Assembly: GCF_900115095.1 (NCBI RefSeq)
Contig: NZ_FOVH01000005.1
Coordinates: forward strand, 1 to 64,000
Direction: 5' to 3'
DNA length: 64,000 nt
Source of the DNA: Actinomadura madurae
Lineage (GTDB): Bacteria; Actinomycetota; Actinomycetes; Streptosporangiales; Streptosporangiaceae
Below are positions 41,979-50,159 of this stretch, in pieces. The position numbers were made by a program, and so were the translations under genes. Each line of letters begins with the position of its first letter. Position 1 is the stretch's first letter. Below the pieces are notes generated by a model, which worked only from the letters and a program-made list of their open reading frames with translations, was not told the origin of the DNA and made no database searches.

Positions 41979-43520
41979 TCAGGTCGGTGTTGGGACGCCG
42001 GGGCAGGTGGTGGTGCGGCGGCCGGTTTCGAAGTAGGCGACGATCTTGGCGGCGCAGCCGGGGACCCGGAGGGCGGAGCCGTGCACGTCGTCGTCGATGG
42101 TCGCCAAGGTGCCGCCGACGGCCGCCTGCATGCGTGGCGCCCACGCGTACGGGGTGGCGCTTTCATGGCGGTGGGCCGAGAGCATCAGCGAGCCGCCGAC
42201 GGGCCGCAGGCGCGGCTTCTCCGTGCGGAACGGCCACCCCGCGCACTTGGGCAGGAAGGGCGTGGCCTGGGCGGTCACCGGGTAGCGCTTCAAGCGCTCC
42301 TGGTAGGCGCGCCAGCCTGCCTCGAAGGAGGTGGCCGACGGGTCCTCGTTGCAGTGGATCGCCAGGCCCGCGGTCACGTCCTTGCCGCCCGGCGGACCGC
42401 CGCCGAACATCTCCTTGACCGCCGGCGGCGCGGTCGGGCCTTCGGCGTCCAGCAGCTCCGCGAAGACCTGGGCGACTCTCGGCCACATGGGGCTCGCGGA
42501 CCCCGCCGCCTGGGAGATCAGGTGACCGTCGACGGTGAGATCGATGTCGGTGAAGGTCAGCGGGTCGGCGTCGTAGGACCGGCGCATCCTCTCCAGCGTG
42601 GCCGCCACCTGGCGCCGGGACGTCCCGAGCCCGTAGACGGCGTTCCGCTCGGCGATCCAGGCCGCCATCCGCTGGAAGTCGCGGGCGGCGGCTTCGGGAC
42701 GGTCCTCCGAGATGGCGTCCGACCAGAAGTCGGGGTGCATCACGCTGTCCAGCCACATCCGGCCGACCTTGCCGGGGAAGAGGCTCCGCAGGACGACGCC
42801 CAGCCCGGTCCCCCAGGAGACCCCGTAGAAGCTGATCTTCGGTTCGTCCAGCGCGGCGCGGATCCGGTCGACGTCACGCGCCACGTTCGCGGTCGTGAGC
42901 CGGCTGAGGAAGGCGGGGTCCGATCGGGCGCATTCCCGGGTCCGCTTGACCATGTCGTCGTAGAGCTTCCGGGCCTCTTTCTCGGTCACCGGCCCCGGCT
43001 GCGGGCGGCCCTCCCCCACCGGGCATTTAACCTTCGTACTGTGGCCCACGCCTCGCGGATCGAATCCGATCAGGTCGTACCGCCGGTCCAGCTCCGCGCC
43101 TTTCCTGACGACCTCGATGGGCATCAGGTAACCGCTGCCGCCCGGACCTCCCGGGTTGAGCGCCAGGCTGCCCAGGCGATGCGCCTGATCGGTGGCCTTC
43201 AACCTGGTCACACCGATGCTGATCTGCTCTCCGCGCGGGTCGGCATAGTTCTGCGGGACGCTGAGCGTGCCGCATTCCAGCCGTCCTAGAAGACGCCTGT
43301 ATTCCGCCAGTTCGTTATCTCGGACGCCCTGAGCCCGCAGTTCCTCGTCGGTGTATTGCGGGCACGTCTGCCATTCAATGGCCTGCGGCTTCGCCTGGAC
43401 GGCCTCGGCGCGCGGCACGACGGCCGGTGCCCCGATCGCGAAAAGGCCCAGCAGCAACGTCCCAAGGATCGCAAAGGGTCCGCTCTTCGCAGGACTCACT
43501 ACCCCGATTCCCTCCCTCAC
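41979..43520 (-). CDS. Secreted alpha/beta hydrolase, TAP-like tripeptidyl aminopeptidase
   Basis: The 513-residue protein has an N-terminal signal (about 14-40, ILGTLLLGLFAIGAPAVV, cut near RAEA). It continues as a proline-iminopeptidase-type alpha/beta hydrolase: LNPGGPGGSGYLMP (oxyanion region), YDLIGFDPRGVGHST, and the nucleophile elbow GVSWGTGLG. The TAP-like C-terminal domain, with VPGCAAKIVAYFETG at its end, supplies the Asp/His of the triad. It should remove peptides from protein N-termini outside the cell. Four Cys pairs fit secretion. No operon partner is evident. Confidence 0.88.
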   Translation of the reverse strand: MREGIGVVSPAKSGPFAILGTLLLGLFAIGAPAVVPRAEAVQAKPQAIEWQTCPQYTDEELRAQGVRDNELAEYRRLLGRLECGTLSVPQNYADPRGEQISIGVTRLKATDQAHRLGSLALNPGGPGGSGYLMPIEVVRKGAELDRRYDLIGFDPRGVGHSTKVKCPVGEGRPQPGPVTEKEARKLYDDMVKRTRECARSDPAFLSRLTTANVARDVDRIRAALDEPKISFYGVSWGTGLGVVLRSLFPGKVGRMWLDSVMHPDFWSDAISEDRPEAAARDFQRMAAWIAERNAVYGLGTSRRQVAATLERMRRSYDADPLTFTDIDLTVDGHLISQAAGSASPMWPRVAQVFAELLDAEGPTAPPAVKEMFGGGPPGGKDVTAGLAIHCNEDPSATSFEAGWRAYQERLKRYPVTAQATPFLPKCAGWPFRTEKPRLRPVGGSLMLSAHRHESATPYAWAPRMQAAVGGTLATIDDDVHGSALRVPGCAAKIVAYFETGRRTTTCPGVPTPT

Positions 43521-43625
43521 GGCCGCCCGGGACCCCCTTCCGGCAGCGCCGAGCCCCGTGGCCTCACGGTCCGTTATGCACCCCCGGCGGTTTCCCCACC
43601 GTTTCCCCCAAGGCCGCTGCGGGGG

Positions 43626-44255
43626 TCAGAAGCCGATCGCTTCGCGGAGCAAGAGAACGGTCCCGCGCCCCGGGGACGGTTCCGCGTTGAGGATGAGGAG
43701 GCGGTTGACGGCGCTGGGCCACCCGTGGACCGCCTGGGTGCGGGCGCTCTCCAGCGGAAGGCAGTGGTCTTCGACGCGGCGCAGTGCGGTCTCCAGGTCG
43801 GGCACCACCTTCTGCGCCCCGACGATCCAGATCGCGCGGGCGGCGCCGCCGGCGTAGCCGGGTATCTGGCTTCCGCTTCCGGACGCGACCACGACGGAGC
43901 CGGTCTCGGTGACGGCGGCGACGCTGCCCACGGCGACGTCGGGGACGGCGAGCATGCGCCGGATCTCGTCCATCCGGGTCGCGCGGTCCATGGCCAGAAC
44001 GCGCGGCTTGACGGCCTTGTACCGCCCGCCGGCGTTGATGTCCTCATCGATGCCGGACAGGCGGAGGGTCTCGCTGGCCCCGGTGAACACGCTGGCGCCG
44101 TCCGGTATCAGCTCTCGGACGCGGGTGCGCGCGGCGGCGGCGTCATCGAGGAGCTCGACGGTGAAACCGTGTGCGGTGAGCGCGGCCGCCGCCCGAGCGA
44201 GGCGCTGCACGGACGCCGGTTCGGTGAACGACATTTCCGGGATACGGGTGGTCAT
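43626..44255 (-). CDS. LUD-domain (LutC/DUF162-like) protein
   Basis: The 209-residue protein is a single LUD domain: ELIPDGASVFTGASETLRLSG, VGSVAAVTETGSVVVASGSG and IWIVGAQKVVPDLETALRRV. Homologues act in lactate utilisation with LutA/LutB, which are absent here, or stand alone with unknown role. It diverges from an ECF41-type sigma factor gene across a 32-base inverted repeat that may be two mirror promoters. So it may be the sigma factor's target, in place of the usual CMD/oxidoreductase partner. Confidence 0.85.
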   Translation of the reverse strand: MTTRIPEMSFTEPASVQRLARAAAALTAHGFTVELLDDAAAARTRVRELIPDGASVFTGASETLRLSGIDEDINAGGRYKAVKPRVLAMDRATRMDEIRRMLAVPDVAVGSVAAVTETGSVVVASGSGSQIPGYAGGAARAIWIVGAQKVVPDLETALRRVEDHCLPLESARTQAVHGWPSAVNRLLILNAEPSPGRGTVLLLREAIGF

Positions 44256-44302
44256 GATGTCTCTGAGCCTCCTGCTCGCTGGACGATGCGTCCGTCTCAG
44301 CG

Positions 44303-44375
44303 GTTCGACAACGCAGCCGTCCGGAATGTGAGGCGGCTCGCCGGCCTCACATTCCGGGGCGCCGGCTTGTCGAAC
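44303..44375. promoter_or_regulatory. Mirror-image ECF promoter pair (32-nt inverted repeat)
   Basis: Two 32-base arms (44303-44334 and 44344-44375) match at 25-26 positions and differ mainly in the centre. Each reads, outwards, CCTCACATTCCGG then about 10 bases then TTGTCGAAC. CCTCACA and TGTCG are like the -35 TGTCACA and -10 CGTC of ECF41 sigma promoters. One arm faces the LUD gene, the other the sigma gene. Confidence 0.6.
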
Positions 44376-44413
44376 TTGTGAGGGAAGTCGCGACCAAGGG
44401 AGCCGTCTGCACC

Positions 44414-45397
44414 ATGACCACCCGATCCGGGCCGGGGCGGGACCGGCACGATCCGGGCCTGGACGCGATCATGAGCGAGCGGCGCCGGCTGATCGGCCTC
44501 GCGTACCGCCTGCTCGGGTCGCTGTCCGAGGCCGAGGACGCCGTCCAGGAGACGTTCGCCCGCTGGTACGGCATGTCCCGGCGGCAGCAGGACGCCATCG
44601 AGTCGCCCGGCGCCTGGCTGACGACGGTCACCAGCCGCATCTGCCTCAACCTGCTCGGCTCGGCACGGGCCCGGCGCGAGACCTACGTGGGCGAATGGCT
44701 CCCCGAGCCGCTCCCCGGGCGCACGGAGTGGATCGACGGGCGACCGGGCGGCGCGACCGCCGACCCGGCCGACCGGGTCACCCTGGACGAGTCGGTCGGC
44801 ATGGCCTTCCTGGTCGTGCTCGAATCGATGACCCCGGCCCAGCGCGTCGCGTTCATCCTGCACGACGTCTTCTGCCACCCGTTCGCCGAAGTCGCCGAGA
44901 TCGTCGGCCGCACCCCGGCGGCCTGCCGCCAGCTGGCCTCCTCGGCCCGCCGCCGCCTCCGGGCCGCGCGGCCCTCCGCGACTCCGGCGGCCCCGCGCGC
45001 CGGAGTCGTCCGGGACTTCAAGCGGGCGTGGGAGGCCAAGGACATCGACGCCCTCATCGGCCTGCTCGACCCCGACGCCACGGCGACCGCCGACGGGGGC
45101 GGCCTCGCCACCGCTTTCCTGCACCCCATCGAAGGCAGGGAGGAGGTCGCGCACGCCTGGGCCGAACTCGCCCACCGGAGGCAAGGCGACATGACCTTCC
45201 TGGAGTGCACGGTCAACGGCCAGCCCGGCCTGGAGGCCCAGCAAGACGGCGTCACCGTCACGGTGTTCGCTTTCGAGGTCGCAGGCGATCGGATCAAACA
45301 CATCTGGGTGGTGCGCAACCCCGAGAAACTCCGGCACTGGACGACAGGAATTTACCGAGCGGCCGTGCCGAGCACGGTGTGTACGGTGATCGGATGA
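44414..45397 (+). CDS. ECF41-type sigma factor (SigJ-like) with SnoaL domain
   Basis: The 327-residue sigma factor has region 2 (ERRRLIGLAYRLLGSLSEAEDAVQETF), region 4 (TPAQRVAFILHDVFCHPFAEVAEIVGRTP) and a C-terminal SnoaL-like domain (about 200-300) that acts as built-in regulator in ECF41 members. That domain contains LLDPDATATADGGG and ends in an NPEKL-type signature (VVRNPEKLRHW). ATG 44414 is chosen because the preceding residues are not sigma-like. It is coupled by ATGA to a GNAT gene. The inverted repeat upstream probably includes its own autoregulated promoter. Confidence 0.92.
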   Translation: MTTRSGPGRDRHDPGLDAIMSERRRLIGLAYRLLGSLSEAEDAVQETFARWYGMSRRQQDAIESPGAWLTTVTSRICLNLLGSARARRETYVGEWLPEPLPGRTEWIDGRPGGATADPADRVTLDESVGMAFLVVLESMTPAQRVAFILHDVFCHPFAEVAEIVGRTPAACRQLASSARRRLRAARPSATPAAPRAGVVRDFKRAWEAKDIDALIGLLDPDATATADGGGLATAFLHPIEGREEVAHAWAELAHRRQGDMTFLECTVNGQPGLEAQQDGVTVTVFAFEVAGDRIKHIWVVRNPEKLRHWTTGIYRAAVPSTVCTVIG

Positions 45398-45891
45398 TCG
45401 AGATACGTCACGCCCGCCCAGAGGACGGTGACGCGCTCGGCGAGATCCACGCCGTGTCGTGGGAGGCGTCCCACGCCCCCTTCTTCCAACCGGAGTTCGC
45501 CGCGCGAGCCGTCGAGAGCAGGCGCGCAAGATGGCACGACCGGATCGCGGAGGGCGCCGGGACGATCCTGCTCGCCGAACTGGACGGCCGTCCCCTGGCC
45601 CTGTCCTTCTCGCGGCCGTCCCCGACGCGGCCAGGCCTCCCAGAGATCTTCGGCTTCTACTGCCACCCCGACGGCTGGGGCAGGGGCGTCGCCGCGGCAC
45701 TGATGACGGGGACGCTGCGCCGCCTCCACGACGACGGGTTCACCCACGTCCACCTGTGGACGCTCCGCGACACCGCACAATCCCGCCGCTTCTACACCAA
45801 ATGCGGCTTCACCGAGTCCGGCGCCACGCGCGGCTTCGACTACGGCGACGGCATTCCCATCCAGCAGGTCGAGTACGAGCGCTCCTGCTGA
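45394..45891 (+). CDS. GNAT-family N-acetyltransferase
   Basis: The 165-residue acetyltransferase overlaps the sigma gene by an ATGA, so it belongs to the sigma operon. Motifs are MIEIRHARPEDGDALGEIH at the start, the acetyl-CoA loop YCHPDGWGRGVAAALMTGTL and VHLWTLRDTAQSRRFYTKCGF. Its substrate is unknown. Location suggests it is made in response to the same signal as the sigma factor, perhaps to modify a toxic or cell-wall compound; this is inference. Confidence 0.88.
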   Translation: MIEIRHARPEDGDALGEIHAVSWEASHAPFFQPEFAARAVESRRARWHDRIAEGAGTILLAELDGRPLALSFSRPSPTRPGLPEIFGFYCHPDGWGRGVAAALMTGTLRRLHDDGFTHVHLWTLRDTAQSRRFYTKCGFTESGATRGFDYGDGIPIQQVEYERSC

Positions 45892-46000
45892 CCACCCCCC
45901 GACGCCTTCTGACTGGACGAATCACGCGGAAGTACTCGGAACCGAACGCGAACCACGGACGCCGTCCATCGGCTGCCCAGCCCCGACCGCAGCGTCCAAC

Positions 46001-46462
46001 TCAGGCGGGAGGGAGGAGGGTGACGCCGTAGCGAGCCGCTTCGGCGGCGACTGCCGCCACGTCAGGGGTGGTCGGCTCGGGGATGTCGTCGGTCGGGGCG
46101 GGCTCGCCGATGGCGGCGAAGAAGCGCTCGAACCCGGCCGGGGTGACCAGCACCAGGCAGCGGACCTCATCGGTCTGCACATGCACGCTGTGGGGGATCC
46201 CCCGGGGTAGGAACATCATCTCGCCCGGCCCGGCGCTGACGGCCGTGTCATCGCCGAGGGTGGCTCCCAGGTGCCCATCGAGGACGTAGAAGGCCTCGTC
46301 CTCGTTCGCGTGCACGTGCGGGGGCGGTTCACCGGCCGGGGTGAGGCGCTGTTCGAGGACCGCGAGCCCGCCCCCGGTGTCCTCGCCGGTCGCGACGTAC
46401 CTCATCCAGCTGTTGAGCATCCAGATCGTCTCGCCCGTGCGGGCGGTGGCCCCGTGCGTCAT
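46001..46462 (-). CDS. Cupin-domain protein
   Basis: The 153-residue protein has one cupin barrel with both metal motifs: PPPHVHANEDEAFYVLDGHLG (HxHxxxxE) and MFLPRGIPHSVHV (PxxxPHxxxN-like). It is similar to small quercetin-dioxygenase-like or mannose-6-phosphate-isomerase-like cupins, but its reaction cannot be named. It diverges from a PadR regulator and its promoter contains ATACTGCC/GCAGTA sites, so it is likely controlled by that protein. The start is taken at MTHGATART. Confidence 0.8.
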   Translation of the reverse strand: MTHGATARTGETIWMLNSWMRYVATGEDTGGGLAVLEQRLTPAGEPPPHVHANEDEAFYVLDGHLGATLGDDTAVSAGPGEMMFLPRGIPHSVHVQTDEVRCLVLVTPAGFERFFAAIGEPAPTDDIPEPTTPDVAAVAAEAARYGVTLLPPA

Positions 46463-46482
46463 GGCGGTACGGCCCCCCTCAT

Positions 46483-46538
46483 ATACTGCCCTCTGCAGTA
46501 AACCCTCCGTCCGAGCGTGATCCCGCCAAAGGCAGTAT
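46483..46538. promoter_or_regulatory. PadR operator sites ATACTGCC/GCAGTA
   Basis: TACTGC-CCTCT-GCAGTA (46484-46500) is a 6-5-6 dyad. A third half site, GGCAGTAT (46531-46538), follows before the PadR start. All lie between the divergent cupin and PadR genes. Confidence 0.6.
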
Positions 46539-46552
46539 GTCAAGGAGCCGGC

Positions 46553-47215
46553 GTGGCAGAACTGACGACGACCTCGTACGCGATCCTCGGGCTGCTCGCG
46601 CTGCGCGACCACACCACCTACGAGCTGACCAAGCAGATGCAGCGCACCGTCGGCTACATCTGGCCCAGGGCGGAACGCAAGCTCTACGACGAGCCGAAGC
46701 GCCTGGTCGCCGCCGGATACGCCGAGGCGGTCCAGGATCTGGTCGGACGGCGGCGCCGCACCACCTACTCCATCACCCCCGCCGGGCGGGAGGCCCTCGC
46801 CCGCTGGCTCGGCACCGAGCCGGCACCGCCCGCCATGGAGTTCGAGGGCATGCTGCGCGTCCTGTTCGCCGATCAAGGCGACATCGACCAGCTCCGCAGG
46901 TCACTCCGGGCCATCGCCGCCGACGCCGCCGCACGCCGCGCCCACTTCGCCGGGATGGCCGGCGGCATCCTCGAAACGGGCGGCGAGTACCCCCACCGCG
47001 CCCACGTCAACGCCCTGGGAATGCAGTTCATGACCGCCTACCTCGACCAGATGACCGCCTGGTCCGAGTGGGCACTGAAGCAGATCGAAGAGTGGGGCGA
47101 CACCACGTCCCCAGCCCAAACCTGGGCCACCCAGGCCCGCGAGATCTTCACCACCGCCGCCAACCCACCCGACGCCGCGACCAGCGACGACGGCACCGAG
47201 CGGAGCACCCGCTAA
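46553..47215 (+). CDS. PadR-family regulator of the cupin gene
   Basis: The 220-residue protein has a PadR winged helix (about 1-85): TTSYAILGLLALRDHTTYELTKQM, KRLVAAGYAEAVQDL and RRRRTTYSITPAGREALARWL. A helical C-terminal part (about 95-190) with RRSLRAIAADAAARRAHFAG and AYLDQMTAWSEWAL follows. GTG 46553 is chosen because AAGGAG ends 6 bases upstream. It should repress the divergent cupin gene through the ATACTGCC sites. It is the second PadR in the window and not a close copy of the first. Confidence 0.88.
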   Translation: MAELTTTSYAILGLLALRDHTTYELTKQMQRTVGYIWPRAERKLYDEPKRLVAAGYAEAVQDLVGRRRRTTYSITPAGREALARWLGTEPAPPAMEFEGMLRVLFADQGDIDQLRRSLRAIAADAAARRAHFAGMAGGILETGGEYPHRAHVNALGMQFMTAYLDQMTAWSEWALKQIEEWGDTTSPAQTWATQAREIFTTAANPPDAATSDDGTERSTR

Positions 47216-47400
47216 CCCCTCCGGAAAGCCGCCCCCGACCGCTGCCCCGCCGAGGGCCGAGAATGTTCTCCTAACGCCCCGCACGCCGACCGGCCACCAC
47301 AAAGCTCACCCCCGGCGAGCCCTGGTCCGACACATCCTCTGGGCGCGCCCGAACAATAACCCCTACGGAACCGCCAGCCGACGGCGCCTTCTTCGAGGCC

Positions 47401-48303
47401 CTACGGGTGGGTGGACGCTATCGGCATGCCGGTTCGGGCCTCCAGGGCCTTGACCACCGCGGCCATGTCGGACCGGCCGTCTCCCAGCTTGAGGGTCTCG
47501 CCGTAGAGGGCGTGGCAGGCGTCCAGCAGGGGCGAGGCGACCTGGACGGAGCGGGCGGCCTCGGCGATCAGGCGGTTGTTGTCCAGGACGTTCTCGATGG
47601 ACGCCTGGACGGTGAAGTCGCGCTCCACGAGCTTGCGGCCCTTGGCGCGCGACACGGTGCTCGCCATCGGGCCGGCGTCGAGGACGTCCAGCAGGCGCCG
47701 CCGGTCGAGGCCGTGCCGATCGGCGAAGTGGAACGCCTCGGCCAGCCCGGTGACCATGGTGATCAGGAACAGGTTGACCGACAGCTTCGTCAGCAGCGCC
47801 TGGGGGACCGGCCCGCAGGCGAACGCCTCGTGGCACATCGGGCGCAGCAGCGGCCGGACGGCGTCCACCGCCGACGGTTCGCCGGCCAGCAGCGCGACCA
47901 GCTCGCCGGCCTCGGCGGGACCGCGTGAGCCGGACACCGGAGCCTCGACGTAGCGGCCGCCCGCGGCCCGGATGTCGGCTTCCAGCCCCTGCGAATACCC
48001 GGGGGACGTCGTTCCCATGTGTACGACGACATGCCCCCTGACGTTCTCGGCGAAGGAAGGGGTTCCGCGTCCCAAGGCGGCATCGATGGCGGGGCCGTCG
48101 GCCAGCATGAGGAGCACCGTGCTCGTCCGGCGGAACACCTCGGACGGTCTTTCCGCCACCGCCGCGCCGGCCGCGCGCAGGTTCTCGCTCTTGGCGGCGG
48201 TGCGGTTCCAGACGACGAGGCGGGTTCCGGCGCGGGCGAGGTTGAGCGCCATGGGCCGTCCCATGACGCCGAGGCCGATGAAGCCGGCGTCCATGTCCAC
48301 CAT
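47401..48303 (-). CDS. NAD(P)-dependent beta-hydroxyacid dehydrogenase family protein
   Basis: The 300-residue protein belongs to the 3-hydroxyisobutyrate dehydrogenase/imine reductase-like family. It has the Rossmann start [21 protein letters not shown], the substrate-binding [18 protein letters not shown] and the segment [12 protein letters not shown] containing the catalytic-type Lys. Length is normal. Some members reduce imines, others hydroxy acids; the substrate is unknown. It diverges from a TetR gene with an ATGAC/GTCAT dyad between and is probably its target. MVDMDAG or the third-codon Met may be the start. Confidence 0.88.
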   Translation of the reverse strand: MVDMDAGFIGLGVMGRPMALNLARAGTRLVVWNRTAAKSENLRAAGAAVAERPSEVFRRTSTVLLMLADGPAIDAALGRGTPSFAENVRGHVVVHMGTTSPGYSQGLEADIRAAGGRYVEAPVSGSRGPAEAGELVALLAGEPSAVDAVRPLLRPMCHEAFACGPVPQALLTKLSVNLFLITMVTGLAEAFHFADRHGLDRRRLLDVLDAGPMASTVSRAKGRKLVERDFTVQASIENVLDNNRLIAEAARSVQVASPLLDACHALYGETLKLGDGRSDMAAVVKALEARTGMPIASTHP

Positions 48304-48347
48304 CGCCCCTCCTCGGGCCGCTCCCCGGCGGGACGGCCTTGCGAGTT

Positions 48348-48361
48348 ATGACACTGGTCAT
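48348..48361. promoter_or_regulatory. TetR operator ATGAC-ACTG-GTCAT
   Basis: A perfect 5-4-5 inverted repeat is followed by another ATGAC at 48366-48370. It lies between the divergent dehydrogenase and TetR genes, 58 bases before the TetR start. Confidence 0.55.
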
Positions 48362-48419
48362 GATAATGACGCAGGTAGACAACGCAATAGCCGGTGAGAA
48401 TTCATTAGGAGGCTCGGCC

Positions 48420-49016
48420 ATGGCGAGCGGTGAGCGGGACCCGCGCGAGCGAATGGTGTTCAGCGCGGCGCAGCTCATCCGGCGCGACGGCGTCACCGCC
48501 ACGGGTCTGCGGGACGTCGCCGCCCACGCCGGGGCACCGCGCGGTTCGCTCCAGCACTACTTTCCCGGCGGCAAGGAGCAACTGGTCAACGAGGCCGTGG
48601 AGTGGGCCGGACGCTACGCGAGCGCACGTGTCGCCCGGTTCGTGACCGCCATGAGACGTCCCACCCCGGGCAGGCTCTTCGCGGCGATGGTGCGGCAGTG
48701 GACGGAGGAGTTCGGACGGACCGGCTTCGACCGCGGCTGTCCCGTCGCCGCGGCCACCGTCGACTGCGCCGAGTCGGTGGCGTCCACCCGGGCCGCCGCG
48801 GCCGCCGCGTTCGACACCTGGCGCCGGCCCGTCGCCCGCGAACTGACCGCGATGGGCGTGCCGTCCGGGAAGGCCCCCGCCCTCGCGACGCTCATGATCA
48901 GCTCTCTGGAGGGCGCCATCCTGCTGGCCAGGGCGGAGCAGAGCGTCCGCCCGCTGCGCACCGTCGCCAGAGAACTCGCCCCCTACCTGGACTCGTTCGT
49001 CCGGAAAGAACCCTGA
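48420..49016 (+). CDS. TetR-family regulator (LmrA/YxaF-like)
   Basis: The 198-residue protein has a TetR head (about 8-55): RERMVFSAAQLIRRDGVTATGL and AHAGAPRGSLQHYFPGGKEQL, the latter typical of the LmrA/YxaF group. The C-terminal domain keeps FDRGCPVAAATVDCAES, also a mark of this group. ATG 48420 has TAGGAGG 7 bases upstream. It likely represses the divergent dehydrogenase gene through the ATGAC/GTCAT sites. The inducer is unknown. Confidence 0.88.
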   Translation: MASGERDPRERMVFSAAQLIRRDGVTATGLRDVAAHAGAPRGSLQHYFPGGKEQLVNEAVEWAGRYASARVARFVTAMRRPTPGRLFAAMVRQWTEEFGRTGFDRGCPVAAATVDCAESVASTRAAAAAAFDTWRRPVARELTAMGVPSGKAPALATLMISSLEGAILLARAEQSVRPLRTVARELAPYLDSFVRKEP

Positions 49017-49102
49017 TTCCGGCACGGCGCCCGGCCTGGGGCCGCGTGACCGGGGGCAGGCCGCTCATCCGTCGTTCTTCTGCGTGGTGGAGAATCGTCG
49101 GC

Positions 49103-49759
49103 ATGACCAAGCCTGTCCTTGTCGTTCTCGGTGCCGGTCCCGGCCTGGGGCTGTCCGTCGCCCGCCGTTTCGCCCGCGAGGGGCATGCCGCGGTGCTGAC
49201 CACCCACGCGGCCGACCATGCCGACTCCCTGGCCTCGACCCTCCGGGACGAGGGGCACGAGGCCGAGGGCGCCGGGGTGAACCTGACCGATCCCGTCGAC
49301 GTCGGCAACGTGATCGGCGAGACGGGCGAGCGCCACGGCCGGATCGACGTCCTGCACTTCAACCCCAGCGCGTGGCGGGAGAAGGACCCGCTGCACCTCA
49401 GCGTCGCCGAACTCCTGGAGGACGTGGCGTTCGGGGCCGGCGCGCTGCTCCCCGCCGTCCAGGCCGCGCGGCCGTTCATGCGGGCCGGCGCCCGCGTGCT
49501 GGTCACCGGATCGGCGGCGGCGGACCACCCGTCGCACATCGCCGCGTCGCTCGGCGTCCAGAAGGCCGCGGTGCGGAACCTCGTCACCAGCCTCGACGCC
49601 ACCCTGGCGCCCGACGGCATCCGCGCGGTCGCGGTGCAGATCAACGGCGTGCTCGCCAAGGAGGGGCCGTTCTCCCCGCCCCCGATCGCCGACGCCATGT
49701 GGCGGGCCGTCGGCCGCCCGGACGGCGACTGGACGCCGCACGTGCCCTACGACGGCTGA
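49103..49759 (+). CDS. SDR-fold protein lacking the catalytic Tyr
   Basis: The 218-residue protein is a short-chain dehydrogenase/reductase by fold: VLGAGPGLGLSVARRFAREG (nucleotide loop), the NNAG-type position replaced by HFNPSAWRE, and ARVLVTGSAAADHP. Where the Y-x-x-x-K pair should be, the sequence is SLGVQKAAVRNL, so Lys is kept but Tyr is Leu. It may therefore bind NAD(P) without normal redox catalysis. Start MTKPVLVVLGAG is clear. It lies alone downstream of the TetR gene. Confidence 0.8.
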   Translation: MTKPVLVVLGAGPGLGLSVARRFAREGHAAVLTTHAADHADSLASTLRDEGHEAEGAGVNLTDPVDVGNVIGETGERHGRIDVLHFNPSAWREKDPLHLSVAELLEDVAFGAGALLPAVQAARPFMRAGARVLVTGSAAADHPSHIAASLGVQKAAVRNLVTSLDATLAPDGIRAVAVQINGVLAKEGPFSPPPIADAMWRAVGRPDGDWTPHVPYDG

Positions 49760-49866
49760 GGCCGGAGGTTTGCCCCGGGCACCGCGGGAGATTGACCAGG
49801 ACAGCACCGGGTCGCAGGGAGCGTGGACGGGGGTCGCGCCGGCTCCGGTGCGGTAGGGGCACCGCT

Positions 49867-50157
49867 ATGCGAGTCATGCTGAGAGCGCAGATGGACACCC
49901 AGGTCTCGAACGAGACGCTCAGGAAGGGCCGGCTGCCCGAGATCTTGAAGGCGATGATGGAGCAGCTCCAGCCGGAGGCGGCCTACTTCGGTCCCAGCGA
50001 GGGCGGCCGGGCCTGCACCTTCGTGTTCGACATGCAGGACAGCTCGACGCTGCCGGTCATCGCCGAGCCGCTCTTCCAGGAGCTGGGCGCGAAGATCGAG
50101 ATCCAGCCGGTGATGACGCGGGACGACCTGGAGAAGGGCCTCTCCGCCCTGCAGTGA
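49867..50157 (+). CDS. Small conserved hypothetical protein (DUF3303-like)
   Basis: The 96-residue soluble protein starts MRVMLRAQMDTQVSNETLRKG and has LQPEAAYFGPSEGGRACTFVF and IAEPLFQELGAKIEIQPV. The alternating strand/helix pattern suggests a ferredoxin-like dimeric alpha/beta barrel fold, as in DUF3303 or EthD-like proteins. The function is unknown; no active-site residue can be named. It ends 2 bases from the end of the convergent aminotransferase remnant. Confidence 0.65.
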   Translation: MRVMLRAQMDTQVSNETLRKGRLPEILKAMMEQLQPEAAYFGPSEGGRACTFVFDMQDSSTLPVIAEPLFQELGAKIEIQPVMTRDDLEKGLSALQ

Positions 50158-50159
50158 GA

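Noticed and set aside
47216..47400. Possible terminator between convergent PadR and dehydrogenase genes
   Set aside because: No stem of more than 6 bp with a reasonable loop was found; nothing could be supported in this gap.
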